Assembly (NCBI GenBank): GCA_934772045.1
Contig: CAKVMH010000001.1
Span: 322,222 to 386,221 of the forward strand
DNA: 64,000 bases
Source: an uncultured Clostridia bacterium
GTDB taxonomy: Bacteria; Bacillota; Clostridia; Christensenellales; UBA1242
Direction of reading: 5' to 3'
Position 1 is the stretch's first letter; the number at the start of each line of letters is the position of its first letter. The notes below the pieces were generated by a model, which was not told the DNA's origin, ran no database searches, and saw only the letters and a list, made by a program, of their open reading frames with translations. Both the position numbers and the translations under genes were made by a program. Positions 44,246 through 54,800 of the stretch are shown here, piece after piece.

Positions 44246-44282
44246 AAAAGCAAACTATCACAAATTTAGTTTGCTTTTTTGT
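44246..44282 (+). terminator. Terminator of TM2-SHOCT operon
   Basis: AAAAGCAAACTA / TAGTTTGCTTTT, 12-bp stem with 9-nt loop and T run. Confidence 0.9.
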
Positions 44283-44310
44283 TGTTTTGTTGTATACTTT
44301 ACTATATAAA
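44282..44310 (+). promoter_or_regulatory. Promoter of ftsK/spoIIIE
   Basis: TTGTTT, 17-bp spacer, TATAAA, directly after the preceding terminator. Confidence 0.6.
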
Positions 44311-44349
44311 TTTTTACTTTAAAGCATTTTACAAGGGGAAGGGTAAATA

Positions 44350-47300
44350 ATGGCAATTTACAAATCATCATTTAATAAAAAGCCAGAAAAGCAAAAGGAG
44401 CCAAAGGTTAAGGAACCTAAAGTTAAGGAAAAGCTACCGCGCAAAAAGGTTAAAATCAACCATGCGCTAATTTGGTTAATTTTGCTTTTGGCTGTTTTTG
44501 TTGCGTGTGTGTTGCCTTCAAACTTTGTTAAGAATGTTTTGCTTGGCGTTGTTGGGCTAAGTGTTTACCCTTTGTGCCTGATTGGTATACTGTTTTGCGG
44601 TGTAAAACTTAGCAAGAAAAAGTTTGTGGTTAAAAGGCGTTATGTAACTTTCCTTTCTATCGCAGTTGGCATAATTTGGTTTATTTTCCATTTGATATTA
44701 ACATCGCGCTTAGACGCAAGCAGTTATGGCAAATTCTTGGTGGCAACCTACAATGCAAAAACAACGGCGGGTGGGCTTATTTTCAGTTTGATTAGTTGGC
44801 CTATCGTTAAAGTTTTAACAGTTGTGGGCGCTTACATTTTCAGTGCAATTGGCTTGGCTGTGTTTGTTGGGCTTATCATTGACTATATCAATACTGAAAA
44901 AGAATACGGACATGCTGAAAAGAAAACAAAGTTCGATTTTAAAAACATTGAAGATTTTGAATTTAACATTCCAGAAGAAAAGCAAGTGAATAAGGAAGAA
45001 GAAACTAAAAAACTTGCAAAACGCAGGCTTGGGCTTGAAAAGGGCGAAACAACTATCATTTCAAGCAGTATGCCAACAGTCAATGTAAATGAGCGTCAAC
45101 CGGTTTCTCGCCCATTGAGTAAAAAAGAATATATTTTAACACCTATTGACCCAGTTATTCCGCCGGAAACAGACAAAGATGTGTTCTTAGATAGTACATT
45201 CAGTGGTAAAAAGCAACAAAACAACACAGTTAAGCCAGACGACGCACCACTTGAAATTAAACCTAACATTATGGATGCATTGGCTGACGCTAATGACCAG
45301 CGAACGGAAACAAATGAGCATTATGAAGACCATTCATCGAATTATGATTACGACACTGAAATTCAAAAAACAAGTTCAGAATATGACGATTTAATTTTGG
45401 ACGACGATGATGAATTCGACTCAACTGAATACGAAGAACTTTCGTCAAAATCACTAGCAGACGAAGGCGAAAATAATGACACAAACAAAACCTATGGTGG
45501 AGCACAAAATTACACAAATAACAACAATTTTTATTCACAAACAGTTGAACATGACGAACATTTAGGCAAAAACGAAAATTACGCAAATTCTTCGTATAAC
45601 GAAGATAAATATTCAGTGACTGATGATGTGGACGATTATACATTTGAAGACCAGCACGATGAAGATACCGAACCACAACAGCCAGAGCATGATATTCAAT
45701 CGGTTGATTTAGATAAGCAAGACTATGTTGACGAATATGCATACAATCCACATAAAGACAATTTAGGTAGCACTGTGGATACCGAAGTGGTGCGCCCAAG
45801 TGTGGATATTTCAAAATTCCATTTGCCAAACATGGTTAAAAAGACACTTGTTGAAGAACCAGAACAAATTAAGATTGAAGAACCAAAACCAAAGCAAGAA
45901 ATTCCACCATATGTGGCTCCGCCTGTGGAATTGTTGAATTATTTAGAAAACACTTATCATATTAGTGACGAAGAATTGCAAGATAATATTGAGCGCCTTG
46001 AACAAGTGTTGGAAGACTTTAAAGTGCCAGCCAAAGTTAACAATGTGCAAGTTGGTCCAGCGGTTACACGTTATGAATTGACCATGCCAAGGGGCATATC
46101 AGTTAACAAAATTGCACAAATGGCAGACGATATTGCCATGACACTTGCGTCAAATGGCTCAATCCGTGTAGAAGCGCCTATTCCAGGTAAAAATTCGGTC
46201 GGTATTGAAGTGCCAAATGCACAGGTAAGTTCGGTAAGTTTGCGTGAACTCATTGATAGCGATGAGTTCCGCGTGCGTGCAAACCCACTTTCGTTTGTGC
46301 TTGGTAAAGATATTAATGGCGACATCATTTTCTGTAACCTTGACAAAATGCCACACGTGCTTGTTGCAGGTAGCACGGGCAGTGGTAAATCAGTTTGCCT
46401 TAACACAATGCTTCTTTCAATGTGTTACAAGGCTGGTCCACAAGATTTGCGCCTTATTTTGGTTGACCCTAAAATGGTTGAATTTACACAATATAATGGC
46501 TTGCCACACCTTTTGTTGCCGGAAGTTATAACTGGCAAAGAAATGACAATTAATGCACTTGATTGGGCAATTAAGGAAATGGAACGCCGTTACGCCATGT
46601 TTGCAAAACATCGTGTGGTAAATATTAATGAATTTAATAAACTTGACATTGTAAAAAATAAAGTTGAACAAAAATTGCCATACATTGTTATTGTTGTTGA
46701 CGAACTTGCTGATCTTATGCTTGAAGCAAAACGCGAAATTGAAGATAGAATTGCAAAATTGGCAGCAAAAGCACGCGCCGCTGGCATACATTTGGTGCTT
46801 GCAACACAACGTCCATCAGTTGATGTTATTACTGGTACAGTTAAGGCTAACCTTCCATCGCGTATTGCATTCGCTTTAACAAATTATATGGACAGTAAAA
46901 CCGTGCTTGACGGTGGCGGTGCTGAAAAATTGCTTGGTAAAGGCGATATGTTGTTTAAACCGCTTGATAAACCAGAACCAAGGCGTATTCAAGGCGCGTT
47001 CGTTTCTAACACTGAAATTGCAAATGTTGTGGAATACATTAAACAACACAACACACCAGTTTACGACGAAGATACTGGAAGGACAATTAAAAATCCACAT
47101 CACGAAACAAAACAAGGCGGTGCGGATATGTCGGAAAACCGCGACATGGAATTTGACCCAGTGCTTAAGGAAGCACTTAAAGATTTCATACAAAATAGAC
47201 AAGCAAGCGGTAGCATGATTTCACGCCGTTACTCAGTTGGTTTTAACCGTGCTGGTAGGATTATGGATCAAATGGAACGTGCTGGCTTTATTGGTCCGCA

Positions 47301-47373
47301 AGAAGGCAGTAAGCCACGTCAGGTGCTTATCACAATGGACGAATATAACGCAATTTTCGGTGATGAAGAGTAA
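44350..47373 (+). CDS. ftsK: DNA translocase FtsK/SpoIIIE
   Basis: A 1,007-residue septal DNA pump. A basic N-terminus leads into four to five membrane helices (about residues 37-175). Next comes an unusually long acidic, Asn/Asp/Glu-rich linker (about 195-510), then the motor: alpha/beta domains (about 520-900) with Walker A GSTGSGKS (about 675) and Walker B 'YIVIVVDELADLML', and the gamma winged helix that reads polar DNA motifs ('SMISRRYSVGFNRAGRIMDQME'). It moves chromosomes through the division or sporulation septum; near pnp and ylxY this matches the spoIIIE position in Bacillus. AAGGG precedes ATG at some distance. Confidence 0.96.
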   Translation: MAIYKSSFNKKPEKQKEPKVKEPKVKEKLPRKKVKINHALIWLILLLAVFVACVLPSNFVKNVLLGVVGLSVYPLCLIGILFCGVKLSKKKFVVKRRYVTFLSIAVGIIWFIFHLILTSRLDASSYGKFLVATYNAKTTAGGLIFSLISWPIVKVLTVVGAYIFSAIGLAVFVGLIIDYINTEKEYGHAEKKTKFDFKNIEDFEFNIPEEKQVNKEEETKKLAKRRLGLEKGETTIISSSMPTVNVNERQPVSRPLSKKEYILTPIDPVIPPETDKDVFLDSTFSGKKQQNNTVKPDDAPLEIKPNIMDALADANDQRTETNEHYEDHSSNYDYDTEIQKTSSEYDDLILDDDDEFDSTEYEELSSKSLADEGENNDTNKTYGGAQNYTNNNNFYSQTVEHDEHLGKNENYANSSYNEDKYSVTDDVDDYTFEDQHDEDTEPQQPEHDIQSVDLDKQDYVDEYAYNPHKDNLGSTVDTEVVRPSVDISKFHLPNMVKKTLVEEPEQIKIEEPKPKQEIPPYVAPPVELLNYLENTYHISDEELQDNIERLEQVLEDFKVPAKVNNVQVGPAVTRYELTMPRGISVNKIAQMADDIAMTLASNGSIRVEAPIPGKNSVGIEVPNAQVSSVSLRELIDSDEFRVRANPLSFVLGKDINGDIIFCNLDKMPHVLVAGSTGSGKSVCLNTMLLSMCYKAGPQDLRLILVDPKMVEFTQYNGLPHLLLPEVITGKEMTINALDWAIKEMERRYAMFAKHRVVNINEFNKLDIVKNKVEQKLPYIVIVVDELADLMLEAKREIEDRIAKLAAKARAAGIHLVLATQRPSVDVITGTVKANLPSRIAFALTNYMDSKTVLDGGGAEKLLGKGDMLFKPLDKPEPRRIQGAFVSNTEIANVVEYIKQHNTPVYDEDTGRTIKNPHHETKQGGADMSENRDMEFDPVLKEALKDFIQNRQASGSMISRRYSVGFNRAGRIMDQMERAGFIGPQEGSKPRQVLITMDEYNAIFGDEE

Positions 47374-47458
47374 TGTAAAAATTTTATTGCAGGCAATTGG
47401 TTATTGTGACTGGCAATAAATATATTTCGTAAATGTTACTTTCTTTACTTTTAAAATA

Positions 47459-47493
47459 AAAATACACACTTTAAAACAAGGGTGTGTATTTTT
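47459..47493 (+). terminator. Terminator of ftsK
   Basis: AAAATACACAC / GTGTGTATTTT, 11-bp stem, 12-nt loop, T-rich end. Confidence 0.85.
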
Positions 47494-47518
47494 CTATATG
47501 TAAAATTGAACTAATGTT

Positions 47519-47548
47519 TTGTCAATTAAAAAACAAATAACATAAATT
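47519..47548 (+). promoter_or_regulatory. Promoter of dipeptidase, apparently leaderless
   Basis: TTGTCA, 18-bp spacer, TAAATT ending exactly 6 nt before the ATG at 47555. Confidence 0.5.
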
Positions 47549-47554
47549 AACTAT

Positions 47555-48514
47555 ATGGAAATATGTGACGCACATAATGATTTTTTGACAGCGGTAAAAG
47601 AAAAACAAAAGCGTGTAGAAATTGTGGATAACTTTGTTTTGAGTGGTGTAAAAATTTTAAGCTGTGCCGTTTTTACAACTGAACAACATTTAACATTAAA
47701 CGACGTTAAAAATTTTAAAAATGAAATTGACTTTTATAATAAAAAATATAATTCCACAACGCGAACTAAAAATAATAAAAATATTTTACACATAAATGAT
47801 GATAACTTAGATAGTTCCAAGAATGATGTTTCAAATCCAAAAAATGCAAACTGCTTATTTTTGTTGTCGATTGAAGATATCGGTTTTATAAAAACAAAAA
47901 CCGATTTATTAGAACTAATTAAACTCAAACCATTTTCAGTAACGCTCACCTGGAATTATAACAACCAATTTGCTGGCGGAGCGTTGGATAATGGTGAGTT
48001 AACTAAATTTGGTAAATGGGCAGTTAAGGAGTTGGAGGCAAATGGTATATTGGTGGACACTGCACACTTAAATAAAAAATCATTTTGGCAGTTTGAAAGA
48101 ATAACCACAAAACCGATATATTGTTCACATGCAAATTTATATGAATTGAAAAAACACAAGCGCAATTTAACAAAAGCACAATTAAATGCAATTTTTCAAA
48201 CAAATGGCTACTTGGGTTTAACAGTTTATGAAAAATTTATATCCAACACAAGAATTTCAGCACAAGACATTGCAAAACAATTTGTGCATTTAGTTCAAAA
48301 TTACAACAATTCAAATTTCGGTTTAGGGACAGATTTTTATGGTTGCAATTTTTCTCTCTGTCCAGTTGATGTTCAAAATTATTTGGGTTTTAAGCATGTG
48401 GATGACGGCTTACATCAGTTAAAAATTCAACCTAGCATAAGGCATAAATTGTTCGCAGAAAACTTCAAAAATTTTGTTTTTAAAATAAATTCAAAAAACA
48501 AATTAAAAAAATAA
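47555..48514 (+). CDS. Membrane dipeptidase (M19 family)
   Basis: A 319-residue metal-dependent dipeptidase of the renal dipeptidase family, without a signal peptide and so probably cytoplasmic. Metal and active-site residues are all present: H7 and D9 in DAHND, bridging E107 in SIED, H171 in DTAHL, H192 in CSHAN, R203 in HKRN and D260 in GLGTDFYG. The protein is shorter than many relatives because of a trimmed middle, with an Asn/Lys-rich insertion at about 66-97. ATG has no Shine-Dalgarno and a -10 box 6 nt away. Likely role: peptide or D-amino-acid dipeptide turnover; substrate unknown. Confidence 0.9.
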   Translation: MEICDAHNDFLTAVKEKQKRVEIVDNFVLSGVKILSCAVFTTEQHLTLNDVKNFKNEIDFYNKKYNSTTRTKNNKNILHINDDNLDSSKNDVSNPKNANCLFLLSIEDIGFIKTKTDLLELIKLKPFSVTLTWNYNNQFAGGALDNGELTKFGKWAVKELEANGILVDTAHLNKKSFWQFERITTKPIYCSHANLYELKKHKRNLTKAQLNAIFQTNGYLGLTVYEKFISNTRISAQDIAKQFVHLVQNYNNSNFGLGTDFYGCNFSLCPVDVQNYLGFKHVDDGLHQLKIQPSIRHKLFAENFKNFVFKINSKNKLKK

Positions 48515-48710
48515 TAAAAAACACAAAAAACAAAAAATCAAAAAATTTTAATTATTTTTCAAAAAATATATAAAAAAACTGCAAAAAACGCTAAATTTCG
48601 GCATTTTTTAATTATTTTTTAAAATTTTTGCAAAAATTTGCTTTGATTTAATTTAAAAATTTTAAGTCAAATTCTTTCTGCAAAATTTTTTAATTTTTTA
48701 TGCGTAAAGA
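48515..48710 (+). other. A/T-rich intergenic region
   Basis: No gene seen. Low-complexity A/T with several AAAAAATTTTT-type runs separates the dipeptidase from the giant surface-protein gene. Confidence 0.5.
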
Positions 48711-48739
48711 TTGATTTTTTTGTCGAAATAGTATAAAAT
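48711..48739 (+). promoter_or_regulatory. Promoter of the giant mosaic surface-protein gene
   Basis: TTGATT, 17-bp spacer, TAAAAT. It predicts a 5' untranslated region of about 120 nt. Confidence 0.6.
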
Positions 48740-48770
48740 ACTAGTAAGTAAAATTTAACACAAAATTTAG

Positions 48771-48811
48771 GTTTAGTTTGGCTTTTAATTTATCGTGGGC
48801 GTGAACTAAAC
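48771..48811 (+). promoter_or_regulatory. Stem-loop in the 5' leader of the giant gene
   Basis: GTTTAGTT (48771-48778) and AACTAAAC (48804-48811) are perfect complements with a 25-nt loop. It lies between the promoter and the ribosome binding site (AGGAG at about 48850). No riboswitch class is recognised. Confidence 0.45.
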
Positions 48812-48866
48812 TTTTCTGCTGTGAAATTAAACTTTGCTGGAAGTACGATGAGGAGTAAGGTAAATT

Positions 48867-51800
48867 ATGATTAAATTAACCAAGAGAAGTACAAAAATTT
48901 CAATCATGTCGGTTGTCACTTTTTTAATGACGACACTTTTAGCCTTAACTGGTTTTGGGGTAGGTTTGTCATTTAAGGGGCGCCATGAAGATAAGGGTAG
49001 CATCACACCAACCAACCCAATAGTTTGGTCGGTTGATGATTACGATGGTGAACAGCCTAACACACTCAACTGGTTAAGTGGGGATAGCTTTGCAAACCGT
49101 GGTAGCAAAGCATACACCATAAACTCAGCTGAGTCGTTTTTGAAATTCATTGAGATAGTAAACAGTGACTCAGCAATTGAGTACAACTATTTCAAGGATT
49201 ACACAATATATCTCAACAAGTCCATCAACATGAATGGTTACCATATTTCATCAATAGGTAAAAAGATAACAGAAGATGGAAAAACCTTCTCGTCATTCCA
49301 AGGTATATTTGATGGTTCATACTACACAATTCAAAATGCAGTAATAGACGGCAATGGTTTATTCGGTTACACAGAAAATGCAACAATTAAAAACATTGGC
49401 TTATACAACTGCACAATAGACAGTGCTGAACAATATGTCGGTGGTATCTTAGGTGAAGGCGTAAACACAACAATTGAAAACACATTTGTTCGCTTAGGTT
49501 CAATTAAATCTAACAAAACCCTTGGTGGTATTGCAGGTAAGATAACAATTGACCGTACCATAAACGGCGCAGTTCCACAGGACATAATCCGTAACAGTTT
49601 TGTAGACAGCACATTGACATCAAACAGCCTTGCAGGCATAGTAGGTGAAATAGTATCTAAAGACAACGCAATGGAAAACGGTGGTGTGGTATCTAACTGT
49701 TACTTCTCAACAGGCAAACGTGCATATTACACAAACAACATGCGCATAAGGTACACAAACGTATTAGCATTAGAACAATCTAAAGAATTCAGCTCATTCA
49801 ATGTACGTGCATACTCTCCAAGCCTGCTTAGGGAAACTAATGCATGGACAAACTATACATACATTGAAGGCAGTAAAGCACTCAACTTCAACTATCCACT
49901 ACTTGCAGAATTTGTAAAAGTGTTCATGACGGGTTCATCATACGAAAACGTAACAGTAAAGAACGGCGAAGTTAAAAACGCAACTACACTCTACGACGCA
50001 TTCAAATCTGTAGAAGCTAACGAACAAGCAGAAGTAAACATCATTGTTGAAAAAGTGTTTATGAATGAAACTGCTGTTGCCGGCGCTGGTGCAGTTGTTA
50101 AACTTAACACAGCACGTGACACTACAATTGTTCGTAATGATAAAGGCGTTGAAAACTTGTTTGTAGGTGCAACCTCTTCAACATTGGTTATTGGTGAAGA
50201 AAATGCTACCGAAGGCACTCCAAAACTTGTGCTTGATGGTGAACGCGACAAGGTTGCAAAGTCAGCTGTTAAAACCGGTGCACTTGTTTACTCGCAGGGG
50301 CGTGATATTAAAATATATTCAAATGTAGTTTTACAAAATAACATTAATAATGTAACACCTTATGGTGGTGGTTTGTCTATTAATGCGGTTGAAACTGGTT
50401 TAATTTTAAGCGAAGGACAAACTGAACCAAACTTGTCAATCAATGTCGGCGAAGTTAAAAACTGTGAAGCTGAAAACGGCGGTGGCATCGCGATTGTTGG
50501 TACATGTGCAAAGATTTCGGCACAAAGTATTCATCATAACTACGCTACAAAAAATGGTGGTGGTATTTATTTTGGCAATGCTTTAGATGAAGACGACCGT
50601 TCCGCAGAACAACTATATTCATATTATGGTGGCAAAAATAAAATCAAGTTTATGGCATTGGGGCCAGATCATGATATCGCAGTTTTCGACGGCAGCGGTG
50701 TTGGAGGTGGAGGCAGCTCTATTTATGAAAATCAATCTGGTTCAGATGGTGGTGGCTTATACAAATCATCTGGTAGCGTATCTTTAAGCTATTATACATT
50801 CCGTAACAATACCGCATCTGGTAATGGTGGGGGCTTGTATGCTAGAATGTCATCTTCATCAACATCTTCGTCAATAAGTAATTGTACATTCAATGGTAAT
50901 ACCGCAAGAAGTAATGGTGGTGGTTTCTATATTTACTTATCATCTAATGTTCAACTTACTATGAGTTCGTCATCTACATATAGTAACACGGCAGCATATG
51001 GTGGTGGTGGTTATTTTAGTGTAAGTGAGCATGATTCATACGATAAATTCACTTTACAGGCAGTGAATGCATACAATAACACGGCTAGCACCACTGGTGG
51101 TGGTTTATATATTGACGGTGAAGCTGGTAGTGGCATTGGTATTCTATGGAATGAATATCATTATAATGATACGCTATGTAGGGGTACATTTAAAGGCGTT
51201 GATATCTATTCCAATAAAGCTTATGTATCTGCTGGCGGGTTGTTCACAAGTGGTATCGAAATTACATTTCTTAAAAATAATGGAAACACAAATAAAATCA
51301 GAGATAACTCAGTTGTAACAAGTGCCACAAATTCAACTTTAACAGGCCATGGTGGTGGCTGGAAGTCATATAATCCTGCTTGCGGACATTATGTAACAAG
51401 CGTAGGTGGCCTTGAAATAACAGGCAACTCCGCTCAAGATGGTGGTGGCGTTTATTACGACCTCGCATTCGAAAATTATAGGAGAGATTCTTACAGCATA
51501 TTTAACGATGGCACGATAATAAGTGGAAACACTGCAAGTTCAAATGGTGGTGGTATTTATCTAAGGGTTGGTAACGACCAACCAGACCCTGCTAATGCAA
51601 AATCTGATAAAGAAAAGAACGAAATTAATAATCATGGCACATATGAAAGGAAATTTAGTTTCTACGGGTCTATTACTAAAAATATTGCACGAAATGGCTA
51701 TGGTGGTGGTATTTATATCAGTGAAAAATTTGAATCTGGCCAAAATGTTGCACCAGCTTTTGATATAGATTTAGGAAGTGAATCTGTAACGGAGAACACT

Positions 51801-54800
51801 GCTAGATACGGTGGTGGTGTTGCGTTAAAAAATGACACAACCAGCAGTGGTACTTTCACATCTTATCATAACGCTATTTTAGGTAGAGTTAAAGATGGTA
51901 TTGGTTCTTCATCATTATTAAACAACACTGCAACGTATGAAGGTAATAACACTTACAATGTGGGTTATACTTACTATTATTACATGAACTACGGTTCTTC
52001 GACATCTAGTAGTCATAAAGTCTATTACATGGATACAATATCTGCAGATATGGGTCCTGTTGGCTCTGGTTGGAAAATTTCAAATTTCACAACCTCAACT
52101 TCACTTTCATACACAAAATTGTCAAACGTTTCAAGTTATTTTGTAAACACTAACAAATCAAGCGGTAATTACTATGCAACAATGTATAGGCAAGTGAGCT
52201 TCAAAAACACAGCAATCGACACTACTGTAGCTAAAACACTTTACGAAATTGCAACCTATAGTGGTTCTAGTGCTAAACTTTGCACTTTAAGCGGTTCAAC
52301 TTTCACTTCAACAACTGTTCCAACACCTCCAAGTGTAACAAACTGGACCGTAAAAGGTTGGACAACTTCTTCAACTGGTACTACAAGCCCAGCAAACACA
52401 TGGACGAGTGGCTCGTCAAACATAAATGCTTATGTGAGTTCATCAACAGTGTTCTACCCATATTACACACGCACACTTACACTCACATTTAATCCAAATG
52501 GAAGCACAAGCAGTACAACATCAAAAACTAAAACCATTTACTACATCCCTGGCGGTGGTATTTCAAGTTCAGCTATCACGCTTGCAGATGGGAACGCTTT
52601 AACTGCACCTTCAGCAAAAGGATTTGCTGGCTGGTCAACAACTAAAGATGATGCATCAACTGTTATATCAGGCACAGAATATGCTCCGTATTTAACAATG
52701 AATTCAAGCTACAGCTACACAGTTTATGCTTTGTGGGTTACTAAAACAAATTATTTAGCAACATTGGACCCTAACGGTGGCTCGTTCGACATTGGTGTAG
52801 AGTCTGTCAAGAATAAAGCTGGCTTGACATATACTTATGCAAAAGACGGCAATTATTACACAAGCACAAACAAAGGTGATACGGCTAAAAACACCATTTC
52901 ATTGTATAAGTGGACATTCTTCACAAACGCTGAGAACACAACAGTTACAATCGGTGTTATAAACTATGCAGAATCAAATTACGATTATGGTGTGTTTGGT
53001 TATGTAGATAGCGAACTTCCACAAACAACATGGACTTATACTCAAACATCTTTCGGTACGACAGACGCAAATACAAGCACGGGTTTGTATAAAACCTTTA
53101 GAGGGAAATCTCAATCGACAGAGCAAACATTCACTTACACTGTTGAAAAAGCTGGTCAACACTTCTTCTACTGGGGCTTTAGGAAAGATGGCTCAGCTAA
53201 CAGTAATAACGACTGTGTAAAAGTGCGTATAGTTGCTAATTCAAATGTTGTAAGCGGGTTCAACTTGCTTGATTCAACAAAAATATCAACTTCATCTGCT
53301 TACACCTACAATGCAACAACAAGCACTTTAACTGCACCAAGCTACAGTTCAGGCTCTTACTCTGGCAATCAATACTCCTTCTCTAAAATTCAGCTTTGGA
53401 ATGGTAGCACTTTTGAACAAGCTTCAACACTTGATAATGGCATCAGGAGTTTGACATTTAAAAAGGGTAGTTGGCAAAGTATATCTTTCGGCTTGAATGG
53501 CAATAAAGTTGATGCTATTGTTAATTATGATATTTCAAGCTTGGACAGCAATGGCATATATTGCATGTCATTTAAGGATACAAACTCATATCCAATTACA
53601 CATGGCTCAATTTCAGACATTAAATTGTGGCGCGTTGATGTAACAGTTAAAAAATCAATCACAAATGGTCAACCATTTGGTGAATTGCCAACACCAACAA
53701 GGGACGGCTACATCTTCGCTGGTTGGTCAAAATCTGGGTCTGACAGCTTGCATCATTATGCAACAAGGGAAAGGATAATAAATTCGTTTTATTCACTTGA
53801 TTTTACATGTATTTATGATTCCACTAGCGATGTTTACACATCTTACACAACCATACCATCTAATTTGTCTTCACAAATTGTTGGCAATGTTGTTAACTTT
53901 AACGGCGAATTACAGCCAAATAAAGTTATTTTCCTTAACAGTAGCTATGGGACAATCTCTACACTAACATCATTTACTAATGATAAATTTACAATTCCAA
54001 GTAACACATGTTCCATTCGTATATTGATGGCAGCGCAAGGTTGGGAAGATGAAAGATTTAATAAAATGAATTATAAGTTTGAAACTCCAGTAGATGCCGG
54101 AATAATTAATATTGATCAATACGACATTTTAACATATAGTGAGTATTTCAGTTATTGTAAATATACATACACACCAGTTGTTTCAACATCAATAAAAATC
54201 AATGCAATTGAATATTTACCTTTCCATGCGGGTATGGAATTATCCATGGGTGTTAAATATCAAAAACTTATTTACTACATCCATGCTTACAATGCAAATA
54301 AAACAAAACTGGCTTCATTCCCAGTTAATTATGATTCAACATCATTCACTGTTCCAGCCGAAACCGAATATTTAACAATTGAGTATAAGGCAAGTGAAAG
54401 TTATATTGGTTTGGAAAATAAGATTTTCTACGTGCCACGCGATGTAAATGGTGGTGAACCTGTAATTGAAAGTTCTGGTGGAGAATTCTTCCCTGATGCT
54501 GATGATATAAGCGCATCTCAATATTATACTGAATCTGGTCATGATGGCAGATTAACGATGTTCCCATTTACGAACAATAGTGGTTCTACCATGTCGATAG
54601 ATGTTACTCGTGTTGGCTTGTATGGTGGTTTTGCAAGTGCGTCATTTTATAACGCAAGCAAGACATTAATTAGTTCAGCTTTGTCATCCGATTTGTCAAA
54701 TAATATAATTAAAATTCCTAATGGAACGAGATATATCACCGTTACTTTTGATGCTCAGGATGCATATGATGTTCATTACGACTTCACTGGTGCGTATTAC

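Noticed and set aside
48740..48866. c-di-GMP riboswitch before the giant adhesin gene
   Set aside because: I could not find the conserved core of either known class; only a simple stem-loop is seen.
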